Shown: positions 14,668 to 24,283, numbered from the stretch's first letter. The stretch: 64,000 nucleotides of DNA from Actinomycetota bacterium (GCA_003168255.1 PMSU01000083.1:15515-79514), one strand, 5' to 3'. Notes: generated from the sequence alone by a model not told the origin. Program-made: numbers and translations.

Positions 14668-17437
14668 GGTGCACACGGGAATTGACTCCGAGCTTCTCGA
14701 AGACGTGGCGAAGATGAGAATTGACGGTGTGCGGGGAGATGAAGAGCTTGTCAGCGATCTCCCGATTGGTGCATCCACGCGCGGCAAGGTTGGCCACGAT
14801 GGACTCGGCCTCGGTCAGTGCTTCCCACCCGGTCTTCGGCCGGTCGATTCTGGCGGGATGCCGTCGCACGCCGAGACGGCGCAGCCGACCGCGAACGCGT
14901 GCGGCATCCCAGTTCGCCCCGACGCGCGTCGAAATCGTGAGCGCCTGGTCGAGCGCGGCGATCGCCGAGGATTGGTCGCCCCGGTGTGCCAGCACCCGGC
15001 CGAGGTCTTCGAGCGCGGACGCGTGGGCCAGCGGGCGCGGTCCGTCCCGGTAGAGCGAAACCGCGCGCCCGAGATCCTCCGCGCAGTCGGTCCAGATGCC
15101 GCGGGCGTGCGCGACGGCCGCGGCGCATGAGGGGATATCGGGATTGAGGCTCGCGCGTCGTTCGGCGACCGAGATCCCGTGTTCTGCTAGCTCCTCGTCC
15201 CCGACAGCCGCGGCGACGCGCACTCGTTCGGCGTCGTAGGTGACCTCGTGCGGGTAGAGCGGGAACATCGACAGCCGCTCCTCATGCCCGTGGGAGCAGA
15301 GCCATTCGTGCGCCTGCATGGGGTCGCCCTGGGACAGGGCGCGCAATGCGAGGTACCACATCGCATGATGCCGGACGCAAGGTGCCTTCGCCCGCAACAT
15401 AATCTTCGCGATCTCGGCTGCCTCCAGCGCGCCGGACTCGTCCCCGGTGTGAATCTTGAGCATGCCTAGCGCGACGACCGAGGGCGCGTGGAGAGCGCCG
15501 GCAATGAGATGGGCCTCCTCGTCACTAAATCCGCCTTCCAGGGCAAGCGCCGCCTCGGTGAAATTCCCCATCTGCAGCATCTGCCGGCCGCGTGTCGTCT
15601 CGAAGATACGCAGCGCCCAATTCTGCCGGTCACGCTGGGCGGCGACCACTCCGGCGTCGACAGCTTGGAGCGCGTCCTCGTACCGGTCCATGGCCACCAG
15701 AATCCACGCCCGGAGCATGTGCGCGAGACGAGATCGCGCGTCGCCTTGACCATCGAGTTGCCGGCGTTCTGCCGCCAGGAGAATCTCGAGCGCACGCCCA
15801 AAGTCGAGTAGCTGATAGGCCAGCCCGGACTCCGGGAGCTCAAACGCGAACCGGCACACCTCGCTCGTGCTCGCGTACGCCGCCTCGCGGGCGCTCGGTT
15901 CGATGTCGAGCGCCTCCTGCTTCCGCCCGGCGACGCTGAGGCTGTGGTACAGCCCAGCCCACAGTTCGGCCCGTAGATCCACGGGCAACGACGGAAGCGC
16001 AAGGCCGGCCCGGGCATTTTCCGACCGGACTTCCGGCGACAGGTCGAACATGCTGGCCACGCTGACCCGTACCCTCGCCTCTTCCGTGGCCGGCATCGCC
16101 TGCCGCAGCGCGGAATCAGCGAACCGCCTTCCTTCCTCCGCCAGGCCAGCCGCGAAGAGAGACACGACACGCTGGGCGACCAGCGGACCCCGCAAGGTGT
16201 GCCGCAGCGGGGTGAGGTTAATCGCCTTCGCGGCGAGCTCAGCTGACGCGGCGGGATCGGAAGCTCCGAGGGCCTGAGCTGCCTGCAGCGCCGTCTCGAT
16301 CGCGATATCGTCGCCCGGATCCGCGCTCTCAACGAGCTGGGTAGCCACTTCTATCGGGAGCGCGCCATGCGCTAGCAGCACGTCCGCTGCCTGCCGGTCG
16401 ATAGCCCGCCGGACCGGTGACAGCAAACTGCCGCGGACGGCCTCCCGGAGGATGTCGTGCCGGAAAGCAAGCTGGCCGCCGTCGTCAGCGAAAATATCGG
16501 CCTGAACGAGCTCATTGACCGGGTCGATCAGCTCCGTGATGGACATGTTGGTCATCGCGGCCAGGTCATGAACGCTGAACCTGCGGCCGAGCCCCGACGC
16601 GAATGTCGCAACCCGTTCCGACGTCGGCGGCATGCGCGCCAGGCGCCCGCGCATGCCGTCACTCACGCGATGGGGCAGCCGGTCCTCGACGAGTGTCGCG
16701 CGCCCCGAATCAACCGCGACGAGGAGGTCGTCCTGGAGCCCGCGGAAGAACTCAACGAGCAGGAACGGATTGCCCTGGACCCGGTCCACCTTCCGGAGCA
16801 GTTCCTCGTCCGCCTCGGCCCCGAGCACGTCGGTCGCCACCTGCGCGACCGCTTCGCGGTTGAGCGGTCCCAGCCGGATCAGCTCCGCTCCGGACCCGAT
16901 GAGCTCGGCCTTCGCCTCCTGCATCTGGGGCAGACCCTGGCCAGGCCGAAATGCGATCACCCACGCCACAGGAAGCGACGACAGGCGCAACGGGAGCTGC
17001 CGCACAGCGAACGACAGGCTGGTCCCGCCCCAGTGCAGGTCATCGAGACAGATAAGCACGGGATTTTTGAGCGCAGCCCCCTCAATGAGGGACTGCACGT
17101 CCTGGAGGAGCCAGAACAAGAACTCCGACGAGGCGTGGACGTCATTAAGCTCGCGCCGGTCCGCAAGCGGCGGATCCCCCTCGAACAACGCGTCGAACAG
17201 GGCACCCAGCTCGATCAAACGCCCCGGTTCGGCGGCTCCCCGCCCGACCCGGAACGAGAGCTGCCTGGCTATCGATGCGCACTCATCCAGCAGTCTCGTC
17301 TTGCCAAGCCCCGCGCTGCCCTCCACCACGACCACACAGCCGGTGCCTGCCTGGACCTGGCTCAGCCTCCGGCGCACGACCGCAAGCTCCTGCTCACGTC
17401 CACGCAGAGGGGGACGGAACGGAGCGCCCATTTTCAA
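14627..17437 (-). CDS. LAL-family LuxR-type ATPase regulator
   Basis: The 936-residue protein starts MKMGAPFRPPLRGREQEL. Walker A is GSAGLGKTRLL and Walker B VLICLDDLHWGG. A helical TPR-like middle follows, and the C-terminal HTH reads LTEAESIVANLAARGCTNREIADKLFISPHTVNSHLRHVF. It is full length and closely related along its whole length to the damaged LAL at 6651-8747, so it serves as the reference for locating that gene's deletion. No target operon is adjacent in a divergent arrangement, so the regulon is unknown. Confidence 0.88.
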   Translation of the reverse strand: MKMGAPFRPPLRGREQELAVVRRRLSQVQAGTGCVVVVEGSAGLGKTRLLDECASIARQLSFRVGRGAAEPGRLIELGALFDALFEGDPPLADRRELNDVHASSEFLFWLLQDVQSLIEGAALKNPVLICLDDLHWGGTSLSFAVRQLPLRLSSLPVAWVIAFRPGQGLPQMQEAKAELIGSGAELIRLGPLNREAVAQVATDVLGAEADEELLRKVDRVQGNPFLLVEFFRGLQDDLLVAVDSGRATLVEDRLPHRVSDGMRGRLARMPPTSERVATFASGLGRRFSVHDLAAMTNMSITELIDPVNELVQADIFADDGGQLAFRHDILREAVRGSLLSPVRRAIDRQAADVLLAHGALPIEVATQLVESADPGDDIAIETALQAAQALGASDPAASAELAAKAINLTPLRHTLRGPLVAQRVVSLFAAGLAEEGRRFADSALRQAMPATEEARVRVSVASMFDLSPEVRSENARAGLALPSLPVDLRAELWAGLYHSLSVAGRKQEALDIEPSAREAAYASTSEVCRFAFELPESGLAYQLLDFGRALEILLAAERRQLDGQGDARSRLAHMLRAWILVAMDRYEDALQAVDAGVVAAQRDRQNWALRIFETTRGRQMLQMGNFTEAALALEGGFSDEEAHLIAGALHAPSVVALGMLKIHTGDESGALEAAEIAKIMLRAKAPCVRHHAMWYLALRALSQGDPMQAHEWLCSHGHEERLSMFPLYPHEVTYDAERVRVAAAVGDEELAEHGISVAERRASLNPDIPSCAAAVAHARGIWTDCAEDLGRAVSLYRDGPRPLAHASALEDLGRVLAHRGDQSSAIAALDQALTISTRVGANWDAARVRGRLRRLGVRRHPARIDRPKTGWEALTEAESIVANLAARGCTNREIADKLFISPHTVNSHLRHVFEKLGVNSRVHLTRLAARRSLPGG

Positions 17438-17708
17438 AGAGTACTCGGGGACCGATCAGACCGCTCAACGCCGTGGCTCAACACTGGCGGAGCAGCCCGA
17501 TCAAGCAATGTCATCAGGCGGCCTGCCGCATCTCAGTGCATCAGGCTCGGCAGTTTCCGGTGTGGGTCGTCAGCGGGTGCCGTGCGGTCTGGTGTAAGTG
17601 CCGCTATTCGGCAGAAGAGTAAAATTCAAAACGTGTGTGCAACAGCCGTTGGAGAGTAACTGCGAAACGTACTCAGGAGTGTGCTTGGCGGTCTCCGAGA
17701 CCGGGGGA
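17438..17708. other. Intergenic, no gene seen
   Basis: The upstream region of the LAL gene, up to the arm of att copy C. No open frame is supported. Confidence 0.4.
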
Positions 17709-18190
17709 GTACAGCAGTAAAGTACAGCAACCGGCCGGGATGGCGGTGCATGTGGAGGTACGGCCGGGGACGGTGACCTGCGGTGATGGATGCCGGTGGA
17801 CGTGCTGCCTGCTGATGGCATGCAAGAGGTCCGGAGTTCGAATCTCCGTAGCTCCACAGGTCAGGCGCATAATTCGAATCCGTTCGAGCCGGTGTACAGC
17901 AGCAAAGTACAGCAACGGGGCCCTTCGAACGCCGCTCCCGCTGAGGACCGATTCCTTCGGGTGACCGCAGCCCTGCTTGTAGGCAGCAGGCGTGAGAACT
18001 CTTTGACCAGCAAGAGCGCTGCTTCTTGCCTTGCCTGACCACCCGGCCGGACTTGTTTGAATTTCTTCCCGCAGCCCGGTCAGCGCCGTTGACTCTTGCC
18101 GCCAGACAAGTGGTCAGTCGTTGCCTTCGCTGGCCACGGCCTTGTGCTGTGATTGGCTGACGGGTCGATCTGCGGCTAGAGGTGCGGGCC
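17709..18190 (+). repeat. att copy C: upstream arm, tRNA-Ala 3' core, downstream arm, type-2 flank
   Basis: The upstream arm is at 17709-17731 (two GTACAGCA repeats). The core is 17814-17864, beginning ATGGCATGCAAG at the anticodon loop and ending in TCCACAGGTCAG. The downstream arm is at 17894-17916. Flank block 18092-18190 (CTTGCCGCCAGACAAGTGGTC onward) is shared with copy B. The T-arm carries the paired change CGGAG/CTCCG relative to CGGGG/CCCCG in the intact tRNA. The tRNA 5' half is missing. The rest of the stretch to 18606 has no supported gene. Confidence 0.82.
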
Positions 18191-18606
18191 GATAAACGCA
18201 ACTCGGCACGTCGGCGCGCGCCGTTGGTGCTGGGTTGCGCGTTCGTGGCGCCGGGGGCGCGGGAAGGGTCGCGCTGCGGCGCAGGGGGAGTGCGCCTCCG
18301 GCGCGATGCGGCGCACGTCGGGCGCAGCATGTGCGCGGCGGCGATGGGGTGACTGGCTGATCTCGCCTGAGGCAGTCGGCTAACTCGGGCCCTTCCCAGC
18401 CGTTGGGGGCGATAGCTGGAAAAGCGCCAACCTCGGCTAGGACAGCCAACTGACCGCCGAGCATAAGAGGCGTAGGTACGCGTCTGTGGTTCTACGCGCC
18501 ATACAGAACGAACGACTCTGCGCGTTGGGCCAGTCGTCTGATGAGTTGCGGGGAACGGACATATCAGCCAATTCTGGGTGGCCTGAGATCAGCCTATGGA
18601 AGCATG

Positions 18607-19572
18607 TCATGTCCGTGCCAGTAGTCTTTTCACGGCTGCTGTGCCGGCCATGGCCTGGTCGTGGTCGGGTGACTGGGGGATGAGGTTGAATTCGGTGCAG
18701 CCAGCATCAAGGTAGGGCGCAAGGAACCCGGCGACGTCATCGGCGGTGCCGTATGGGCAGTAGCGCTCGAAGCGCTCGAACGGGAGCTGGTAGAAGGCCT
18801 GCATCGCTGGCGCAAGGCAGGCGCGAGCCGTTTCTTTCGAGTCCGCGAGCCCGCACCACACTTGCATGCCGTGACGGGCCGGCGGGTCGGGCCGGGCCGT
18901 GCGTGCGGCCTCGTGGGCTGCCATCTCGACGGCGTCGGCGAAACGGCGGGGGGAGTTCCAGATGCCGAGCCAGCCATCGCCGAGCTTGCCCGCGCGCCGG
19001 ATCGCCACGTCGGAACGTCCTCCGATGATGATGGGAATCGGGTCGGCCGGCGCGGGGGCGATGACTGCTTCATCAAGGTCGAAGAACTCGCCGTGGAAGG
19101 TGACCGGCTTACCGGTCAGGAGCTGACGCAAGACCGTGAGGCATTCGTTCATCCGCAGGCCCCGGGTGGCTGGGTCCACCCCGCAGATCGCCACTTCGTG
19201 GCGGTCCTCACCCCCTACTCCGACGCCGAAGACGAGCCGCCCGGGGGCGAGCCGGCTGATGTCTGCGAGCTGGCGGGCCACCAGGACCGGATGGCGCAGT
19301 GGCAGCAGGTATACGCCGGTGTAGACGGGCAGCGTGGGATGGAGCAGCGCCAGCGCGGTGGCTTGCAGGAGCCCGTCGAACCCGGTGCCGGCGAAGCTCA
19401 CGTGGTCTCCGCAGCAGACGTGGTCGATGCCTGCCTCGCCGGCCTGCGCCAGAAATGACGTGGCGGTCTCCTCGCCCCGCTCCAGCAGGTCGAAGGGCGC
19501 GAACATGCCGACCCGGGCCGATGCAGCCCCGCTGCCCCTCGCGTCCGTCGTGCCTGTCATCGGGCTGGTCAC
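18607..19572 (-). CDS. LLM-class F420-dependent oxidoreductase
   Basis: The 321-residue luciferase-like monooxygenase-fold protein has GDHVSFAGTGFDGLLQATALALLHPT, PLRHPVLVARQLADISRLAPGRLVFGVGVGG and PIPIIIGGRSDVAIRRAGKLGDGW, the standard sheet and cofactor elements of actinobacterial F420-dependent LLM enzymes. The electron donor is probably F420H2 or FMNH2; the substrate is unknown. It is the last gene of a likely three-gene operon with the FAD enzyme (83-bp gap) and tautomerase upstream, transcribed away from the TetR regulator at 21234. Confidence 0.85.
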   Translation of the reverse strand: MTSPMTGTTDARGSGAASARVGMFAPFDLLERGEETATSFLAQAGEAGIDHVCCGDHVSFAGTGFDGLLQATALALLHPTLPVYTGVYLLPLRHPVLVARQLADISRLAPGRLVFGVGVGGEDRHEVAICGVDPATRGLRMNECLTVLRQLLTGKPVTFHGEFFDLDEAVIAPAPADPIPIIIGGRSDVAIRRAGKLGDGWLGIWNSPRRFADAVEMAAHEAARTARPDPPARHGMQVWCGLADSKETARACLAPAMQAFYQLPFERFERYCPYGTADDVAGFLAPYLDAGCTEFNLIPQSPDHDQAMAGTAAVKRLLART

Positions 19573-19654
19573 TGTCCTGCTGGTGATGTCGTCTTCCCCT
19601 TCGCTGATGGCTCCTTGGCGGTTATTAGCCCGGTGTGCGTGGCCCGCGCCGCTG

Positions 19655-20893
19655 TCAGCCGGAAGCGACCGTCACTTGGGCGCGCCGGGGTAAGCATGAC
19701 CCGGTGTGGGGGCTGTCGCGGCGTGGCTTGTCCGGGTAGACGTCCGCCGCCGGCAGGGATCCGCCCAGAACGCCGAAGATCCGGCGGCTTACCTCGGGTT
19801 GCTGTGCAGCGGTCCGGTAGAACGCCTCGAGCCTGGGCGACACAGGCGCGAGCCTGGCTGTGGTCAGGGCAAGGTCGAAGCCGCTGCCGGTGAGGCTGTC
19901 TCGCTGGTGCTGGTAGCCGGATATGGCGTCGTCCATCGGCCGGCGCCCGGCCAGGCCGTCGTGGAGGGCTTCGGCCAGCAGGCCGGCGTCTTGGAAGGCG
20001 TCGGAGATGCCCATGCCGGTCGAGGGGTCTTTGTGGTGGCCGGCGTCGCCGGCCAGCGCCCACCCCGGCCCGGCTGACGTCCGGTACAGGTTGGGCAGGT
20101 CGCCGGTGCCGGTGAAGCGCGCTTCGCGGCGGCCCGACGCGGCGGTGTCGCGCAGCCCTGGGACGAGTTCGAGGGCGGCATGGAAGTGGTTTTCCGTGTC
20201 CTTGCGCACCTGGCTGAACTCCTGGCGGGGCCAGGCGACATAGATGCAGGTCAGGTCGTCGTTGGTAGGCCAGACCAGGATCAGCTGGCCGGGGCGGGCA
20301 TGGAAGGACGCGCCCAGATGGCGGATCCCGCTCCAGTAGGAGTAGTAGACGGCTGTGAGCGGCGGATGCTCCCGGTAGGCGCGGGCAGCGACCTTTCTGG
20401 CGACGGTCGAGTGCAGGCCGTCGGCGCCCACGACCACCCGGGCCCGCAGCGACGATTCCGCAGACTCCCGGCGATGGCCCCGCACGCCCACCGCCCGGCC
20501 CTCGGACCACAGCATGTCCCGGACAACGAAGCCGTCGATCAGCTCGGCGCCGGATTCCGCCGCGGCCTCGGTGAGCAGTGCGTCGAGCACGGTCCGCCGG
20601 GGACAGTAGGTGTCGGCCACGCCTTCCACGGCGGGCCCGATGCCCGATATCTGCACTGGGCCGACGTCGAAGGTGATCTCCCGGATCGGTGCGCAGCCGC
20701 GGGCCCGCAGCCGGTCGAGCAGTCCCCAGGCCTGCAGCCGGGCGGCGCCGCGCTGCCACAGGAAATGGGTGGACATGGTGTCGCTCGGGAACGACGCCCG
20801 GTCGGCCAGGGCAACCCGGTGCCCGGCGCGGGCCAGCAGCATGGCCAGCGGCGCTCCCGCGCACCGGGCGCCGACCACGATGACGTCGTACAT
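19655..20893 (-). CDS. FAD-dependent monooxygenase / geranylgeranyl-reductase-like
   Basis: The 412-residue protein opens with a Rossmann dinucleotide motif DVIVVGARCAGAPLAMLLARAGH (the GxGxxG pattern is modified to GARCAG). It has the VVVGADGLHSTVARK (DG) motif at about 155 and the FAD-binding GWALAGDAGHHKDPSTGMGISDAFQDAGLLAEAL motif at about 275. These are features of class A flavoprotein hydroxylases and geranylgeranyl reductases. It probably hydroxylates or reduces an aromatic or polyketide-like substrate. It sits 27 bases after the tautomerase gene and before the LLM enzyme. Confidence 0.85.
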   Translation of the reverse strand: MYDVIVVGARCAGAPLAMLLARAGHRVALADRASFPSDTMSTHFLWQRGAARLQAWGLLDRLRARGCAPIREITFDVGPVQISGIGPAVEGVADTYCPRRTVLDALLTEAAAESGAELIDGFVVRDMLWSEGRAVGVRGHRRESAESSLRARVVVGADGLHSTVARKVAARAYREHPPLTAVYYSYWSGIRHLGASFHARPGQLILVWPTNDDLTCIYVAWPRQEFSQVRKDTENHFHAALELVPGLRDTAASGRREARFTGTGDLPNLYRTSAGPGWALAGDAGHHKDPSTGMGISDAFQDAGLLAEALHDGLAGRRPMDDAISGYQHQRDSLTGSGFDLALTTARLAPVSPRLEAFYRTAAQQPEVSRRIFGVLGGSLPAADVYPDKPRRDSPHTGSCLPRRAQVTVASG

Positions 20894-20920
20894 CGCGCCT
20901 CTGCGAGGGACTGGCGACGG

Positions 20921-21148
20921 CTAGCCGACGGGCTGGCCGGCGGCGAGCGCCTTAACGTCCGCCGTGCTCAGCGGGTTGCCGGCGATGCCCCAGTCGCCGC
21001 TCTTCACTTCCTCGACGACCACCCAGGTGACCGGGCGCATGTTCTCACCCTCGATCTCGACCATCGTGTCGGTCAGCCGGCGCACCATGTCCTGCTTCTG
21101 CCCGGCAGAGAAGACACCCTCGATGACCTTGACGTTGACGAACGGCAT
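20921..21148 (-). CDS. 4-oxalocrotonate-tautomerase-family protein
   Basis: The 75-residue protein begins MPFVNVKVIEG, so removal of Met exposes the catalytic Pro-1 of the tautomerase superfamily. The helix GQKQDMVRRLTDTMVEIEG and the strand TWVVVEEVKSGDWGIAG are standard. It would catalyse keto-enol tautomerisation of an unsaturated keto acid. It is first in the operon tautomerase / FAD monooxygenase / LLM oxidoreductase and divergent from a TetR gene, consistent with a small catabolic or detoxification module. Confidence 0.85.
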   Translation of the reverse strand: MPFVNVKVIEGVFSAGQKQDMVRRLTDTMVEIEGENMRPVTWVVVEEVKSGDWGIAGNPLSTADVKALAAGQPVG

Positions 21149-21202
21149 AACCCGCCCCTTCCAGTAGGGCCGGGCTCAGATACCGGCCATGCGCGGTAGA
21201 TT

Positions 21203-21220
21203 AGCACGATCGTTCGTGCT
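21203..21220. promoter_or_regulatory. TetR operator in divergent promoter
   Basis: AGCACGA-TCGT-TCGTGCT is a perfect 7-bp inverted repeat between the divergent tautomerase and TetR genes. It abuts a TACAAT -10 box at 21222-21227, only about 7 bp before the TetR ATG. The TetR message would therefore be nearly leaderless and its promoter occluded by its own protein. Confidence 0.7.
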
Positions 21221-21233
21221 GTACAATGAGTCT

Positions 21234-21884
21234 ATGTCACGTCAAGCCACCAGCCACGGGGCCAAGACCAGGACCGCGATCCTGCAGACCGCTGCCGACC
21301 TGGCCTCCGTAGACGGCCTGGACGGCCTCAGCATCGGGCGGCTGGCCACCGAGCTGGCCATGAGCAAGAGCGGGCTGTTCGCCCACTTCGGCTCCAAGGA
21401 AGACCTGCAGCTGGCCACGATCGAGGAGGCCCGGCAGCGGTACGCACGAGAAGTGATCACGCCGGCCCGCGCTGCAGGCTCCGGCATCACGCGCCTGTAT
21501 GCGCTGTGCGAGGCGTTCCTGTCCTACCTCGAGCGCGCCGTGTTTCCCGGCGGATGCTTCTTCGCCTCCGCCATGGCCGAGTTCGACGGCAAGGCGCCAG
21601 GCCCCGTCCGCGACCGCATAGCCCACTGCCAGGACCAGTGGATGAATACCCTCGAAAGCACCGCCCAGCACGCCCAGGAACGAGGTGAGCTGAGCACCGG
21701 CAGCGACCCACGGCAGCTCGCCTTCGAGCTGGAGGCAGCTTTGCTCTCGGCGAACTGGTACTTCCACCTCTTCAGCGACGCGACGTACCTTGACCGGGCC
21801 CGCCGGGCCGTCCGGGCGCGCCTGGCCAGCGAAGCAACCCCCGCCGGCCTGTCCCTGCTGCCCCCCGACCCGCAAAGCCAGTGA
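21234..21884 (+). CDS. TetR/AcrR-family repressor
   Basis: From the ATG at 21234 (chosen over the upstream in-frame start because of the -10 box position) the protein has 216 residues. An N-terminal HTH reads RTAILQTAADLASVDGLDGLSIGRLATELAMSKSGLFAHFGSKEDLQLATI. The C-terminal ligand domain (YCII-unrelated TetR_C, with FPGGCFFASAMAEFDGKAPGPVRDRI) matches the subgroup with a Cys-containing effector pocket. It probably represses itself and the divergent tautomerase/FAD/LLM operon through the palindrome at 21203-21220. Confidence 0.88.
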   Translation: MSRQATSHGAKTRTAILQTAADLASVDGLDGLSIGRLATELAMSKSGLFAHFGSKEDLQLATIEEARQRYAREVITPARAAGSGITRLYALCEAFLSYLERAVFPGGCFFASAMAEFDGKAPGPVRDRIAHCQDQWMNTLESTAQHAQERGELSTGSDPRQLAFELEAALLSANWYFHLFSDATYLDRARRAVRARLASEATPAGLSLLPPDPQSQ

Positions 21885-22346
21885 GAACACGACCGGCAGG
21901 CGCAGGATGCTGATGCTCACACTGAGACAGAATCCCCTGTTCGGAGCACCACCTGCATCCAGGGACAGACACCTGAAAGCGCGCAGATCGGCGGGGATGC
22001 GCTCACAGCTATGGCCAGCAGCAATCACTGAGCGTGACCCGGGTTGGTCTGGCGTGCTACGCGATCACCGAATATTCGCTCATATGCGGTCCGGCGGGCT
22101 CAGCGCCACGCGAGCGCAACTCGGCCGCTCCGCCGCGTGGGGCACTTCCCTGGGCTGCCTGGGATCAACCCCCGACCGCAAACTGGTAACTTCACCTGTA
22201 CGCCGATTTGGGCTACCCCAGCCGGACCCGCGCGCAGTCCGGGCACGCCTTGCCAGTCAGGCCACCCCGCTGATCTGCGCGCCGTGCCCGCCCGGTTGAC
22301 CGGTGGCAACACGCAGCGGGGGACCTGGCGGCGCAAAGGAGCGGCG
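21885..22346. other. Intergenic, no gene seen
   Basis: There are 462 bp between the TetR stop and the methyltransferase start. An open frame runs into the methyltransferase from 22044, but its residues lack family features and the real start has its own Shine-Dalgarno. Confidence 0.45.
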
Positions 22347-23165
22347 ATGATCAGACCGGGCACAGACTCTCCGCAGTGGGCGATGGTGGATGAGGGCTGG
22401 GGCCGCAAGGCGGTGGATTTCGCAACGCTCAGCGAACCGGGTAACTGCCGGGAGTACGTGGCGGTGCATCATCGGCTGGGTGTCGATGCCGGGGACCGGC
22501 TGCTCGATGTGGCGTGCGGGTCGGGGCTTGCGATCGAGCTGGCTCGCCTCCGCGGCGCTTCGTGCTCTGGTGTTGATGCCTCGGCCCGGCTGGTCGCGGT
22601 GGCCCGGGACCGCAACCCCGGATGCGACATCAGGGTCGGCGATATGCACGCCCTGCCGTGGGATGCGGTGTCGTTCGACGTTGTCACCAGCTTCCGGGGA
22701 GTCTGGGGCACCACACCCGACGCGGTGGCCGAGATACACCGGGTCCTTCGTCCCGGCGGACGCGCCGGGATAACGGTGTGGGGTCACCTGAAGGTGTCTC
22801 CTGGAGCCTGGGCGCTGGCGCCGTTCCGCCTGGCGGCGGCGGAGAAGGTCGACAACCAGGCGGTGATGGTGTCGCTGGGCCGGCCTGGTGTGGGTGAGCA
22901 GCTCCTCCAGTCATATGGGTTCGTCGATGTGGAGCGTCTGGACGTCCCGTTTGCCTGGGAGTTTGCAGACCCGCAGCTGTATGTGCGGGCGCTGGCCGCT
23001 ACCGGCCCGGCTTATGAGGCCATTCAGAACGTCGGGGAGGCTGAGTTCCACCGCGCCGCCGTCGAGCAGGCTCACCGGCAGCTAAGGGACGGCTTGCCGC
23101 TGCGGGCCGAGATCAATGTCGTGGGCTACCTGGCCCGCAAACCTGAAGGAGCCGAACGCGCATGA
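22347..23165 (+). CDS. SAM-dependent class I methyltransferase
   Basis: The ATG at 22347 has AAAGGAG upstream; the protein is 272 residues. Motif I is LLDVACGSGLAIELARLRGASCSGVDAS (about 50-77), followed by RVGDMHALPWDAVSFDVVTSFRGVWG and HRVLRPGGRAGITVWG. This is the UbiE/Methyltransf_11 type acting on small molecules. Its stop overlaps the start of the AhpD-like gene (ATGA), so the two are coupled. The substrate is unknown. Confidence 0.85.
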   Translation: MIRPGTDSPQWAMVDEGWGRKAVDFATLSEPGNCREYVAVHHRLGVDAGDRLLDVACGSGLAIELARLRGASCSGVDASARLVAVARDRNPGCDIRVGDMHALPWDAVSFDVVTSFRGVWGTTPDAVAEIHRVLRPGGRAGITVWGHLKVSPGAWALAPFRLAAAEKVDNQAVMVSLGRPGVGEQLLQSYGFVDVERLDVPFAWEFADPQLYVRALAATGPAYEAIQNVGEAEFHRAAVEQAHRQLRDGLPLRAEINVVGYLARKPEGAERA

Positions 23166-23761
23166 CCGGCAGCTTTCTCTACGAACCCCCGATATCCCCC
23201 CAAGTGCGGGCGCTCTACGACGAAGACCTCGCCGACGGCGGCTACGTGTGGAACGTGTCCCGGCTGTGGGCACACCAGCCAGGCACCCTGAAGGGCCTGT
23301 TCGGGCTGATGTCTGAGGCATTCACGCCGAGCGGTTTGAACTTCCGCCAGCGCGGGATCCTGGTGGCCGCGGCCGCCACGGCCCTCGGTGACTCGTACTG
23401 CTCGCTGGCCTGGGGCGGCAAGCTGGGCAAAGCGTCGGACGCCGGTCTTGCGGCGGGGGTTTTGACTGGTAGCGACGCCGGACTGACGGATCAGGAGAAG
23501 GCCATGGCCGCGTGGGCCCGCAAGGTCGCCAGGGACCCGAACGCGACGACACCCGCCGACATCCAGGCGCTCCGCGACGCCGGGCTCGACGACGAGCAGA
23601 TTTTCGCCATCACCGCCTTCGTGGCCCTTCGCCTAGCGTTCTCCACGATCAACGACTCGCTCGGCGCTCAGCCCGACGCGGAACTTGCCCAGTCTGTGCC
23701 CCAGAAGGTACGCGAGGCCGTGACCTACGGCCGGCCTGTAGCTCAAGCGCCGGCTGTCTGA
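23162..23761 (+). CDS. AhpD-like / carboxymuconolactone decarboxylase-family protein
   Basis: The 199-residue all-helical protein has NFRQRGILVAAAATALGDSYCSLAWGGKLGK, the CMD/AhpD active-site helix. The single Cys of YCSLAWG replaces the CxxC pair, and Trp replaces the usual His. The second half has DEQIFAITAFVALRLAFSTINDSLGAQPDAEL, typical of the peroxidase-related subgroup. Without CxxC a disulfide-type peroxidase mechanism is doubtful. It is translationally coupled to the upstream methyltransferase. Confidence 0.78.
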   Translation: MTGSFLYEPPISPQVRALYDEDLADGGYVWNVSRLWAHQPGTLKGLFGLMSEAFTPSGLNFRQRGILVAAAATALGDSYCSLAWGGKLGKASDAGLAAGVLTGSDAGLTDQEKAMAAWARKVARDPNATTPADIQALRDAGLDDEQIFAITAFVALRLAFSTINDSLGAQPDAELAQSVPQKVREAVTYGRPVAQAPAV

Positions 23762-24061
23762 CATGGTCTACTGCCAACCTGCGGCATCGTGAAAGGGAGG
23801 AGGAGCAAGGTGCCGGCCGTGGCGACGCTGAGCAGGTCTTACGACCTGGACTCCGTCCACGGCTGGACGCGCCCAGCAAGCGCAAAGAAAGCACTGGTAT
23901 TACGTGCACGCCGCACAGGCGGGGAGCCACCGGGCCGCATGCCACCGCCGAGCATGGGCACCGGTTGCGGATTGAGCCTGCGCAGATGCATGAGTTCTGC
24001 GCCTATGACAAGAATTGCAACCCTGCGACGTATTCACCCGGCAAGGACGAGACGCACGATC
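23762..24061. other. Intergenic, no gene seen
   Basis: The 300 bp hold short open frames only. None has a credible start and composition. Confidence 0.4.
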
Positions 24062-24283
24062 ATGAGTGATATCGATAATGCAATGCGGCATCTTCGCGAC
24101 GTGATCACAGGCCGCACGGACGGGCTATGCGGCCGACTGAACCAGGACAAATTAGAATGCCGAAACGATCTCGGGATACGGATAGTGTGCAGCGCTCATG
24201 TCAGTGCCGATGAGCAGCGGCTGAACGATTTTCTGCACGATGTGGCTGTACTGGCTCGTCAGGTCCAGAAGACTCGCCGGTGA
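24062..24283 (+). CDS. Small hypothetical protein
   Basis: The 73-residue frame starts MSDIDNAMRHLRDVITGRTDG and ends with a helical segment DEQRLNDFLHDVAVLARQVQKTRR. Base composition is more AT-rich than its neighbours, hinting at transfer. A weak AAGGACGAG lies upstream. I do not recognise the family; it may be a real small cytoplasmic protein. Confidence 0.4.
   Translation: MSDIDNAMRHLRDVITGRTDGLCGRLNQDKLECRNDLGIRIVCSAHVSADEQRLNDFLHDVAVLARQVQKTRR

Noticed and set aside
11764-14787. A 1007-residue minus-strand ORF opposite the LAL gene, and a 598-residue one at 6624-8420
   Set aside because: Long antisense ORFs are expected in GC-rich coding DNA. Composition is random, and the plus-strand genes carry clear Walker and HTH motifs.
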